Source of the DNA: Arabidopsis thaliana
Taxonomy: Eukaryota; Streptophyta; Magnoliopsida; Brassicales; Brassicaceae
Assembly: GCF_000001735.4 (NCBI RefSeq)
Contig: NC_003075.7
Coordinates: 3,597,001-3,661,000, forward strand
Length of the DNA: 64,000 bases
Direction of reading: 5' to 3'
The position numbers were made by a program, and so were the translations under genes. This document shows, piece after piece, positions 1-10,209 of this stretch. The notes below the pieces were generated by a model that did no database searches, had not been told where the DNA came from, and saw only the letters and a list, made by a program, of their open reading frames with translations. Numbering within the stretch: position 1 is the first letter of the stretch; each line of letters begins with the position of its first letter.

Positions 1-264
1 TTTGTAAGTTAGCTCCCCAATGATATTCTCTTGAGCTTTGTATTCTATCCTGAGTTCCAGAAGTTCTTCAGTAACAAAATCAAGTGTCAAGTGTTCTTCT
101 TCAGCAGAGGGGTTGGTGGGCTGTTTAGGCACTCCTGGAGAATAAGTCAGAATAGGAGTTTCCTCCTCACTCAACAACTTGCTCTCTAGGCTTCTTTCCT
201 CTAAGTGAACTCCTTTCTGATCTTTTGGTGCCAACCATTCTGTTGTGAAATTTTAGTCCTCCTT
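1..264 (-). pseudogene. Athila-C pol fragment (beyond protease)
   Basis: Minus-strand open reading without a start. It reads an acidic, glutamate-rich linker (for example DFVTEELLELRIEY, near positions 1-90). It directly continues the Athila protease-region reading at 6720-7525 once the CACTA element at 265-6716 is removed. This is the variable spacer between aspartic protease and reverse transcriptase of an Athila-type Ty3/gypsy polyprotein. The fragment runs off the left window edge, so the RT may lie outside. Assignment rests on this continuity rather than on a catalytic motif. Confidence 0.6.
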
Positions 265-480
265 CACTAAAAGAAAAGTGAGTATTAATAGCACTGAGTT
301 ATAGCGTTTTATGTAGTATTGCTATTAATGAGTTACCATTGAATTTTAGATAGCGTTTAGAATTTATAAAACGCTATGAAAGGTTTTTACTAAAAAATGT
401 GTTTATTAAAGTTGGTATATAAGAGTTTTGATTGCAGATCCATATTAAAACGCTACGGAATCATAAGCGGGAACTAAAAA
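265..480. repeat. CACTA left terminal and subterminal repeats
   Basis: The left TIR (265-286) is followed by several copies of TAGCGTTT or AAACGCTA (about 302-310, 350-358, 377-386, 446-455) in both orientations. The matching array at the right end supports these as element-specific cis sites. The role as TNPA-like binding sites is inferred from En/Spm. Confidence 0.7.
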
Positions 481-1433
481 TTTTGGGCTCCAAAAAGTCT
501 ATGACCAAAGACTTAGGCTCCAAAAATAATTTTCCTTGACGACATTAATTTGACTGTTCTTCGCCTTTTCATCTATCTCTAGCTCTTGAACTTCTTCACT
601 GCTAAAAATTCAGAGGTTCTAATCTGAGATTACATCTTCCTTACCATCTGAGATTGTCGCATCTATCTTCACTCTTGCTCTCTCGTTGAAATTCGAACTC
701 GACCACAAATCCCATCCATCGTCTTTGTCCGCTTCAAGGTTGTAATTTTTAGGGTTAATGTATGATTTTGGGATTTAGATCTTGTTTTGTTTTGTTTCAA
801 TTGAAGTTTTAAGAGTTTGGGGTTTTGATTTGTCACAATTTTGCTTCTTTTAATTGTATCGATTTGGGTTCACGATTTAGTTAACTAGGCTTTGAAATTC
901 TTTCTTTGATGTTTCGATTAGGGGTCTTGGCAACTCAAATTCGCCGAACATCGTCTGAAACTGACACCAGTATTTAGGGATTTGCTTCAACAAAATTGTT
1001 ATTGTTTCGATTTGTATTTAGATTTTTAGATCTATAAATTATACAACACGAATAGTTATACTCGATTATGGTGTCTTGTTTTTGGTTTGATTCTTGTCTT
1101 GTCTTTATTTTAGTGGTTTGATTCATGTCTTGTTTTCTGCAGTTCGAGTTTCGCATAGACGAAGGACTAGCACTAGCAGGTAATGGTTGAATGGTTTAGT
1201 TCTTCTCTTAACTCAGATGTATTGCGATTCATGGAATAAAAGTTTGTGTTTTTTTGCAGTCTCGGGTTTTACAATTCACAAGATCCCTCATAGATTCTTC
1301 TTCTGTGCAGGTATTTGGTTTCTCTTTGTGTGATTACCTTTATTTGATCCTCATGGTTGGTGTCTGACATATAGAGTAACTATAATACTTGTGTGTTTAA
1401 CTGCTGGTCGAGCTTTGGAGTTATTGTTTTAAT
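481..1433 (+). promoter_or_regulatory. CACTA gene leader region with probable 5' introns
   Basis: Stretch between the subterminal repeats and the transposase ATG. It is T-rich, with several GT...AG pairs that would fit untranslated leader introns (for example a donor near 737 and acceptors near 1140 and 1258). No coding potential of note. I could not fix the transcription start. Confidence 0.4.
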
Positions 1434-3885
1434 ATGGAGAAGTCTTGGGTTTGGCTGCCAAGGTAAGCTTTTGATAGTTATTTACGTTGTTCTCTTATAC
1501 TTACAGTGATTATATTGGAGTTAATTTGTTAATTTTATTGATTAACAGGGCTAGCCCTGACTATGGAGAAGGAGCTAATAAATTTGTTGAGGCGTCAGCC
1601 AGGAGATTGGGTAATCCTGAGGATATTTTATGTCCTTGCAGTGATTACCGAAATGTTTGCCATCAACCATTAGGGACAGTAGTAGATCATTTGGTTTTTA
1701 GAGGTATGGATCAAAAGTGTATGATGAATACTTGTTGGAGCAAACATGGAGATATCAGGGATCATCAGCGGACTGATGTTCAGACTTCTGAGTTTGAGGC
1801 TTATGACTTGATTAGGACTGCATTTTATCAGGGAGAAGAAAATCTGCAGTCTCAGACTGAGAGTGGTGATCAGAGTTCTCATGTTGAGAGTAAAGAAGAA
1901 TCAGAGTTTAGGCAGAAACTGATTGATGCAGAAACTCCTCTATACTCGACGTGTCCCAGCTATACTAAAGTTTCTGCAATCATGGCACTCTATCGCATAA
2001 AGGTTAAAAGTGGTATGTCTGAGAACTACTTCGATCAGCTCCTGACATTAGTGCACGACATGCTACCCGTGGATAATGTTCTACCAAAATCCAGAGATGA
2101 GATGAAGAAGTTCTTGAAGCTATTTGGTTTTGGTTATGAAATGTTTCACGCATGCCAGAATGATTGCATTCTGTATAGGAAGCAGTATGAGCAGTTAGTA
2201 AGCTGTCCACGATGTAGTGCATCAAGATGGGAAAAGGATAAGCACACATGAGAGGAAAAGGAAGGGATTCTAGGGAACGTTTTACGGTATTTTCCAATCA
2301 AGGATAGATTCAGGAGGATGTTTAGAGCAAAGAGAATTTTTGAGGAGTTGCGTTGGCATTTCAGTAATGCAAGTGTAGACGGTTCAATGAGACATCCAGT
2401 TGATTCATTGACTTGGTTTCAAGTGAGGGATAAATATCCCGAGTTTTCAGCTGAACCAAGGAACCTTCGTCTCGGGCTTTCCACAGATGGGATGAATCCA
2501 TTTTCAATGCAGAATACGAAGTACAGTACATGGCCGGTTATGTTGGTGAACTATAACATGTGTCTGACTAAGTGTATGAAGGCTGAGAACATCATGTTAA
2601 CTATGCGCATTCCAGGACCTACTACGCCGAGTAACAACATAGACGTGTATCTTGCACCTCTTATAGATGATCTAAATGATATGTGGAAAGAAGGTATAGA
2701 GGTTTATGATTCTTATGCTAAGGAGAATTTTAGACTTAAAGCTATATTATTGTGGACTATCAGTGATTATCCGGCTTTAGGGACTCTAGCTGGCTGTAAG
2801 GTTAAAGGGAAACAGGCGTGTAACGTTTGTGGCAAAGATACACCACATAGGTGGCTAAAGTTTAGTCGGAAGCATGTTTATTTGGGAAACAAGAAGCGAC
2901 TAAGGCCAGGACATCCCTACAGAAGGAAAAAGGCTTGGTTTGACAACACAGTTGAGGATGGAACTGTGAATAGAATTCAGACAGGATCTGACATATTTGA
3001 GACACTTAAGGACTTTAGAAATGATTTCGGAAGACCTTTGGATAAGAAAACAAAGAGGAGCAGAACAGATTTGGGAGATGAGGATCTGGTTTTAGAAGAA
3101 GAATATGAAGAAAATACAGATCAGTGGCGGTGGAAGAAGAGGTCAATACTCTATGAATTAGCATACTGGAAGGTTAGTTCTTTCAAAAGAAGTCTAGTGT
3201 TTTCTTTGTGAACTAGTTTTGTTGTTTGTCCTAACTTATTTTTCTTATTTTTCAGGATATGCCAGTCCGTCACAACATAGATGTGATGCATGTGGAGAAG
3301 AACTACTCTGATGCATTATTGTCCACTCTAATGCAAAGTTCTAAATCCAAAGATGGCCTGAAGGCAAGGAAGGATTTGGAAGACATAGGAATTCGATCAC
3401 ACTTACACACAGAGGTAAGAGGAAAGAAGACTTACTTGCCTCCTGCAGCTTATTGGTTATCTAAAACAGAGAAAAAGGGGTTTTGCAGTAGGCTAGCTAA
3501 ATTCAGAGGGCCTGATGGTTATTGCGCTAATATCTCAAATTGTGTTTCAGTAGATCCTCCAATAATTGGTGGCCTGAAGTAACACGATCATCATGTACTT
3601 ATGCAAAATCTCCTGCCTGTGGCGTTGCGAGGGTTTCTGCCTAAAGGCCCCAGAACTGCAGTTACCCGTCTCTGCAATTACAAGAAGCAAGTGAGTCCTC
3701 TTAATCCTGTGAGAGAGGACAACAATGAGTTGAGTGTAGATGATATAGATGAGCAAGTTTCAGACCTTAATGAAGAAGATGCAGACCTTAATGAAAGCCA
3801 TCAAGATTTACCTGCTGATGATAATACACAACATGAGAGCATTCAGGAGCCAATCGAAGAAGACACAACTAGAGTTTCAAACTAG
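1434..3885 (+). pseudogene. TNP2-like CACTA transposase (Transposase_21), C-terminally truncated
   Basis: Catalytic transposase of the CACTA element. Exon 1 (1434-1462, MEKSWVWLPR) splices via GT at 1463 and AG at 1547-1548 to exon 2 (1549-3172), and then to exon 3 from 3256 after a TTTTCAG acceptor. The N-terminus has the family CPCSDYRN motif. The core includes LGLSTDGMNPF, TWPVMLVNYN, LAGCKVKGKQACNVCGK and MPVRHNIDVMHVEKN, typical of TNP2. In-frame stops lie at 2249 (TGA), 3580 (TAA) and 3883 (TAG). After PKGPRTAVTRLCNYKKQ (about 3690) the usual C-terminal TNP2 domains are absent and the reading enters an acidic linker leading to the Ptta part. Only about three stops in otherwise well-kept exons suggests a fairly recent pseudogene. 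Confidence 0.85.
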
Positions 3886-6309
3886 AGTGAAGAAGCACAA
3901 TCCCATCAGTCAGGGAGTAACAAAAACAGAACTAGAGGTCCATCTAAGATGTGTAAACTGGCTAAACATCTAGATGATAAATTCGATGTTGAATTTACAG
4001 AATTGGGTGAACACTTTGGGAATGGTTCAGTCAAACTGTCGTCCTTTCTTGGTGCACTAGTCAGGGAGCATGTACCTATGATACTTGATGATTGGAGGCA
4101 CCTTGATGAACTTACAAGACACCCACTTTGGGAGGAAATTCAGGTATGTATACCAATTTATTTAGTTTACCAAAACGTTGCTTTGTAACTCTTAGTTAAC
4201 AATCTAAACTTATGTAGGGGAGGTTTACTTTGCAAGAAGAATGGCAAAAACAAGCTATTTTTAGGCAGATGGGTTGTTTGTGGAGGTCCCATAAATCTAA
4301 GCTTCTTTCAAAGGTTAAAGCTGCAAAGACAAAGCTTAGAGTACTTGAGCTAAGACCAAGCAACATCCCATCTGTCGCAGTTTGGAGCAATTGGGTGAAG
4401 AGTAGGACTAGCAGCACTTTTAAGGTTGTATTCATTGTGACATTTGATTTTCTAAAGTAAATTTGCAAGAAAATGTTAATAATGTTGCAATGGGTTTGAT
4501 TTGTAGGTACAAAGTGACAAATTTAGGCAATTAAGGAGGGCACAAATTCCACATACTACCAGTCGAAAAGGAATGCTTCGCCTGGCTCAAGAGATGGTAA
4601 GTTTATATAGTTTTTGGTTACGTTGTAATCCTTGAAAACAATAGTGAGTTCTGCTGCTATTTAAATTAATATTTGGTCTAGGAAAAAATGAGTTCAGACC
4701 CAAGGAAGGTGACAAGAAGCAAGGTTTGGGTAGCAGGACACACATTCTGATGGGAGACCTGTGAAGCCAGAGTTTGAAGAGACCATTGTAAGAAGTTGTC
4801 CTTTATTCTATTATCATTTTCTTGATCAATTTGTTTATCAAGATTTGTGTTTTGTTTCAGGAAAAAATAAAGTCAATTGACAGTGAAATGGACTCCACAT
4901 CTAATACTAATATTAGAGAAGATGCTGTTAGTCAAGTATTAGGAAAGGACAAACCCGGGAGGGTCAGAGGGGTAACTTTTTCTAAGCTAGCCTTCATGCA
5001 AGTTAGAAATTCACATGTGCAGCAGCTTGAAACTAAACAAGCTGAATTGATCAGCAAACTTGAAGACTTGCAGAATGTTGTTCATGACTTAGCTGGCAAA
5101 AATGTATGTTTCTCACCTCTGTTATGATAGTGATGTAGTCTTTATTTTACTGATGCCCTTTTTTGTTCTTCTCAGTTTCCAACATAGTCACTAAAAATCA
5201 AAAGCAACTAGTGATTGTAAAGTAGTTAGATGTCAGCTACTGGGCTGGAATGCGTCTACTGAAGTTGTTGTTGGAGAAGAAGAATTCTGCTCTATTGAAC
5301 AAACTTACAAGATTGGTCGTATAAGACTTGGTCCAAACGCAGCAGCTGTTATTGTGAGGTCTGTCTTAAACAAAGATGCATATGTCAGGAGACCTACACC
5401 AACCATTTGCTCACTTGGGCAAGCTTTGGGGAGTAAAATTGCATGGCCAGCAGATAAGGTGATATTGGACAATGATGAGCACACAACTGAAAATAAGACT
5501 GCTAGCTCCACGGTACTTTTTAACTTCTAACTTGATTTATTCTTAAATGTGGAACTTAAGTGGAACTTTGCTGATATATATGCCTGATTACATAGGATAC
5601 ATCAACAGATAGAGTTCGCATTATTGATTGAACTTTTGATGAAGTTATAGCTGAAGGTATATTATTTTCAACTGATCCAAAAGAAATGGTGAACTATACT
5701 CAACTAGGTCTGAATGTTGCAGTTGTTAAAGTTGATCTGGTAATTAAAGGCGATGCCTTTTTGTGGAGACCAAGTATTGAAATGTCAATGATGAGTGAAG
5801 CACTTCATGAGAACATCGTCTGGCCTATTCAGAAGATACAATTTATAAGTTCATCGCCGCTACATGAATCAACTAACAGACCATCACCACTACAAGAATC
5901 AGCTACCAGACCATCATCAACGGTATGATATTTCATCTTCTATGAATTTGTTTAGATACAGTTGAGTAGCTGCAATGGTGAGAACTTCTCTAATACATAT
6001 ATACTTTCAAATTTTAAATTGACAGACTCTAAGTAACACTTCGGGTAACAGCAATAGTGGGAAACAGAAGTGTATTTTGCTGGATATCAATAACTCTAGC
6101 CAAAGAGTTGCAGAAGGCAAAGTTTGTTCATCTAAACCTGCAGATGTTGTCCACCATGTCCCCTTAGGTCAGAATGCTAGCAAGGTACGGGTCGAAGTTT
6201 CAAAGATTGGAGATGCAAAAGTGTGGAAACCAAATTCAGAAATTCAATTCATTTCCGATGCAATAGGCACTATTGTAGCTTGGCCTAATAAAAGACTCAT
6301 ATTACTTTG
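3886..6309 (+). pseudogene. Ptta/En/Spm (TNPA-like) protein with three C-terminal repeat domains
   Basis: Same frame as the preceding TNP2 part, separated only by the TAG at 3883. Exon to 4143 (LVREHVPMILDDWRHLDEL), exon 4218-4424 (EEWQKQAIFRQMGCLWRS), exon 4507-4596 (RRAQIPHTTSRKGM), then exons from 4682, 4861 and about 5176. All have GT-AG borders. These blocks match the plant Ptta/En/Spm family (Transposase_24 type) in order. At the C-terminus a domain of about 75 residues ending in a [LVI][AV]WP motif occurs three times: about 5235-5515, 5600-5925 and 6065-6309, each on its own exon. A stop at about 5628 breaks the second copy. The role is probably DNA binding at subterminal repeats, inferred from TNPA. 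Confidence 0.75.
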
Positions 6310-6534
6310 AACTTGATGTAATTTTTTTTACTTTTGTATCACAAACAAAGATTGTATGAATTTTAGATGTTTTATTGATTTTATGAAATTTAATTTCTTT
6401 TCAAATTGATTTTTACAATTTGGTTGACCTGTCACTTGTGAATTTGAAATTATTAATTCGTAAAACGAAACTAAATTTTATATATTTCCAGAATTTAGTG
6501 AGATATATAGTAACATTTCACTAACACTATTTAT

Positions 6535-6716
6535 AAATTATTAATAACAAAACAATAGTGCTATTATAAAATCTACAGTAGCAAACAAATAAACGCTATT
6601 AAAGGTTATTTTAAGATAGCATAAACAAAAAGCGCTATATAAAGTGTTCGACCTATTATCGCGGTTGATGAGATAGCGTTATTCATGTGCTATAAATTCT
6701 CGTTTTTCCTGTAGTG
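6535..6716. repeat. CACTA right subterminal repeats and TIR
   Basis: Copies of AACGCTATT, AAGCGCTAT and GATAGCGTT lie between 6590 and 6685, mirroring the left end. The terminal TIR reads CACTACAGGAAAAA on the minus strand and ends at 6716, followed by TSD CTT. Confidence 0.75.
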
Positions 6717-6719
6717 CTT

Positions 6720-7894
6720 GATAGCTAGTGCAGTTTCCATCTTCTCTTGGTCAATACCATCTGAAAACTTTTTAACTCTTTTTTTAAACATCCAAAGTTG
6801 ATCTTTCAGCTTCATCACCCTTGAAGATAATCCCTCTATGACTCTGCTTTGCCATTTATTTTTTTTTCTCATTTCATACCAGTCATCTTCTGTAGGATCT
6901 TCAGTCTGAGATAGCCTTTCTGTTGCTCTCTTCTTGTGGTCAAAAGTTCTCTTCAGCTTGCTAAGTTGAGAAGTATAATTAACTTTTGGTGAGGTTTCAG
7001 CTTCTGTTTCTTCATCAACATCCATATCTTGAATTCCAAAACTCTGACCTCCTTTTGTTGATTTCTTTGAAGCTTCTCTGATGTCAAACTTCATCTTAAT
7101 ACCTTTTTCAAGGTTCAAATTAATTTTTCCATTTCTGACATCTATGACTGCTCCAGCTGAAGCTAAGAATAATCTGTCTAGGATCAGGGGATCCTTGCCT
7201 TCTTCATCCACGTCTAATACTACAAAGTTTGTAGGTATCTCAACATTTTCAATCTTAACAGGTAGATTTTCTATTAGACCATGAGGATGTGCAACAGAAC
7301 CATCAGCTAAGAGTAAGGCTATGTTGCAGAACTTGAATTCCATGTCCCTAGCCTTTTAGATGTAGAGAGAGGCATAAGGCTAACAGATGCTCTCAAATCA
7401 CAAAGGCACCTATTGAATGTCAATGGTCCTAGAGAGCATGGCAGAGTGAATGAACCGGGATCATCAAGTTTTTCGTGGATGACTTTCTTCTTGTATGTTT
7501 CTTGAGTTGAGGCACTGCTAATCATCTCTTGATTCCGATCCTTCTTGAGTTTTTCAATTTTGAACTTTTTTCCAGAATGTTTAGTGTTTCAGCAAAGGTG
7601 TGTGCTCTATGGTCCAGATGAATTTATGGATGGCAGTTGCAGCAATTTGAGTTGAATCCCCCCCTTCTTGAATCATACTGTCCTTAGTATTGAGAGTTTG
7701 ATGATTTGGTGGAGACTCATCTTTTTGGTGGGTGGTGATAGCATTAGTAGTAGCATAGTCCTTAGGATTCTAGACTGCTTTCCCTGGTAGTTGCTGAGGA
7801 TTCTTCAGAGCAGAGGTTGATGCGAATTGACTCTCCACATACTTGATTTTTGAATTTACAGCTTCAAACTTGACATTCAGATCATTGTAATTGT
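6720..7894 (-). pseudogene. Athila-C gag/protease fragment
   Basis: Minus-strand Ty3/gypsy polyprotein piece. From the N-terminal side (7525): PGSFTLPCSLGPLTFNRC, then a protease active-site region reading CDLRASVSLMPL. The usual D-x-G-A/S triad has G replaced by R. A frameshift near 7330 is followed by NFVVLDVDEEGKDPLIL and NGKINLNL, as in Athila proteases, then a lysine-rich coiled segment to 6720, where CACTA cuts in. Gag C-terminal sequence extends to about 7894 with stops. Homologous to, but distinct from, the Athila-A protease at 36800-37361. Confidence 0.75.
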
Positions 7895-7928
7895 AGGTTT
7901 GTATATGCTAATGGTTTATGTAATTGTA

Positions 7929-9221
7929 GGTTTGGTCACGACAATGGTAAGCTGACCCAGAAGATCACAAAGGTATTCATAAACAAGTTTGATGGGCCAT
8001 TTTACAGTTGGAGATGTGTACCTACTGAAAGAAGACACATATACTTCCTCGAATTCGAGGTAAAGTAAGTTCTATCTCTTATTAATCTCTTACATTTGGT
8101 TTGGTTTGGTTGTTTGATCACTAACATCAAACTCTCCTCTTGTTTTGTAGAGTACACACACATGGCATCCATCAGTGACCGGTGTAGTTGAATAATAGTT
8201 CTTTAAAATATGTCAAACGCGTATGAAGGACATGGTTTCTAAGGCTTGCGCAAGACGTGCCAATGAGCGACCGCCATGGATTGAGAAGACATTGTGGAAG
8301 GAAATGTGTGCGTATTGAGACACAGAAGAAGCCATTACCAGAAGTTCAACCACATCAGTAGCTCGAATGTCTGACCGTAATGGTCTTGGTCCTCACAAAC
8401 ATGTATCGGGGCCAAAGTCTTTCTTACAGATTGAGCAAGAGATGGTAAGTTACATTTGTTTATTTAATGAATGATTTTTATTAAGAGTCTGAATTGTTTT
8501 GTGAACAACATTTCAGAAAATTGAGCTAGGAAGACCACCTACTATTGGTGAGGTATTCGTTAAGACTCATACCAAAAAAGATGGGACTTTTGTTGATAAG
8601 AAGGCGCAGGAAATTCATGAGGCATATTTGAAGAACAAGGAAGCTAAGTTGGCTGCCCGTGAGAATGATGAAGGGTCAGACGGTACTTCCCGTCGATCAG
8701 AACTATCTCTAAAGGAGGAGGATGAGGTCTTCCTTCAGGTCATGGTCTTGGTCTTCTTTTATTTCTTCTCTATTATCACTTGCTTCATCTTTTCTGCAAT
8801 AATTCTCGTCTTTTGTTTGCAGTCAACTATCACAAACGAGAGAGGGATATACTTTGGAATGGGAAGCTTAGGGAGGTACATCAATGGGAAGCAGAAGTAC
8901 CCAGGCAGCAATTTTGCTTTCACTACCTTGCAATCACAACTTGAGGAAGCCAACCGCAAGATAGAAGAACAAGCGACTCTCCAAGCACATCGTGAGGTAG
9001 AGGCATTGCGCGTGAAAGCTGAGCAAGCAGATATCAAGCGTGTTGCTATTGAGCAACAAGCAGAGATCAAACACTTGAGGATGGTTAAGAAGTACTTGAC
9101 AGAAACTGACCCCAAGTTTCTCGCATTCCTCGAGACTGCTGATGCTACTGCTTCTGCTTCGGAAGAACAAACAGAGGATGTCCAGACTACTACTGTTTCA
9201 CAAGATCCACCCCAGGAGTGA
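7929..9221 (+). pseudogene. Ptta/En/Spm transposase (Transposase_24-like)
   Basis: Multi-exon gene lacking its 5' part. Exons read FDGPFYSWRCVPTERRHIYF (to about 8060), WHPSVTGVV, then PPWIEKTLWKEM, MSDRNGLGPH and LQIEQEM (to about 8443). After an intron ending TTTCAG come ELGRPPTIGEVFVKTHTKKD and DKKAQEIHEAY (8517-8738). After a second intron (about 8739-8822) the last exon begins STITNERGIYFGMGSLGRY. Its C-terminus is a glutamine/glutamate-rich coiled coil (about 8925-9110), ending at TGA 9219. Stops after VTGVVE and a TGA where tryptophan is expected (CAY*DTEE, about 8318) show decay. The motif order is diagnostic for the family. Confidence 0.78.
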
Positions 9222-9439
9222 ACATCTCATTTCCCCTTCCTTTAGTTGCTTTTCTTATCAAACTTAAAAACTTGAATTATGTTGTGTATTTGAATGAATT
9301 ATGTTGTGTATTTGAATCAAGGTTCTGATTTATAAAATACAGCTTGTTAGTTAATTACAGTTTTGTTTGTGAAATACAGTTTTTTATTTGCTTTCTCAAG
9401 TTTGTTAATTACAGTTTTAACTAAAAAAACAGAATGTAT

Positions 9440-9790
9440 AATCAATAATTCGACCTGTAATCAGTCGTCAAATGGTCGCAATTCAGTCACCAATACTTAA
9501 ACAAAAAAGTCGCCAAGTAGTAGCAAAACAGTCGCTACATTAGCCACCAAATAGTCGCCTAAGTGTCACTATATAGTGGCAACAATGTCGCCTAACAGTC
9601 GCCATTTGGCGACTGTTGAGCGACTCAATTAGCGACGTATAGTTTAGTCGTAGCTCAGTCGCTACTCGGCTACGATTTGGCGACTAATTAATTTAGCGAC
9701 GCATGGATTACCGACTACGTGTTTTAGTCGCCAAATAGTCGTGTTATTGGATTCAGCGACTACTAAGCTACCTTTTATGTTGTCGCTAAT
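9440..9790. repeat. GTCGC/GCGAC subterminal repeat array
   Basis: Dense direct and inverted copies of AGTCGCCAA, TAGTCGCC, TGGCGACT and TTAGCGAC across about 350 bp immediately downstream of the Ptta gene. The position and clustering fit CACTA subterminal transposase-binding repeats, different in sequence from those of the 265-6716 element. No TIR follows. Confidence 0.65.
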
Positions 9791-10206
9791 TACCTATGAT
9801 AAAGTTCATCCCAATAATATCGCCTAATCTCTCTTAGGAATTTCTTCTTGTTGTAATTTGTGAAATTATCTGGTTCCACATCTGCAGGTACGTAATTAAC
9901 GATGTCAGCATACCATGGGAAGTCCTTCTCGACCCTTGTGGTGGTGCAATTCTCAATTGGTGACCAATTCTTTGTCGATTCAGGAGGGTGTCGATCGACA
10001 GTTTCAGTGGTGTCGATCGACACCGTCGCGCAATTGCGAATATCAACTTCCTCAGAAATGTGAGTGTCAATCGACATAGAAGGAGTGTCGATCGACACTG
10101 AAGCTCGATTCTGCAAATCATCACATTTGTAGTCATCTTCTTCAGTTGTATCAATCATGTATATGTTCTCCTCAGGCAAGAATATCGTTAATAGGGACAA
10201 CATCAT
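9790..10206 (-). pseudogene. Athila-B RNase H-integrase linker with SIDT repeats
   Basis: Short ORF whose C-terminal end has the Athila pre-integrase motif (WYADIVNYVPADVEPDNF, then RRYYWDELY). Its middle is made of in-frame translations of the 14-bp palindrome: SVSIDT, MSIDT, VSIDT, and VDRH in another frame. The downstream integrase zinc finger and DDE core are absent because of the truncation at 9790. Confidence 0.7.
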
Positions 10207-10209
10207 CGA

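Larger units (their letters stand above)
265..6716 (+). mobile_element. Complete CACTA (En/Spm) DNA transposon, 6452 bp
   Basis: Terminal inverted repeats start with CACTA at 265 (CACTAAAAGAAAA) and end with TAGTG at 6716 (reverse complement CACTACAGGAAAAA). They are imperfect over about 22 bp. The 3-bp target duplication CTT is present on both sides (262-264 and 6717-6719). Both subterminal regions carry repeats of AACGCTAT/ATAGCGTT, likely transposase-binding sites by analogy with En/Spm. The internal gene on the plus strand encodes a TNP2-type transposase fused to a Ptta/En/Spm protein. The element interrupts Athila-C. It is structurally intact but its gene has nonsense codons, so it is probably non-autonomous now. 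Confidence 0.93.
7895..9795 (+). mobile_element. End-truncated CACTA/Ptta element
   Basis: Plus-strand Ptta-type gene followed by a subterminal repeat array, with no recognisable CACTA terminus at either side. The left edge abuts Athila-C gag at a 16-bp direct repeat (7886-7901 and 7919-7934). The right edge abuts Athila-B pol at about 9790. Interpreted as the 3' half of a CACTA element captured by rearrangement. Confidence 0.6.

Noticed and set aside
974-1156. 60-residue minus-strand ORF in the CACTA leader
   Set aside because: Asn-rich shadow of AT-rich leader DNA, antisense to the transposase transcript.
8759-9115. 118-residue minus-strand ORF
   Set aside because: Shadow of the Ptta coiled-coil exon.
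9440-9790. GTCGC array as CRISPR or satellite
   Set aside because: Irregular spacing in both orientations next to a Ptta gene fits CACTA subterminal repeats.
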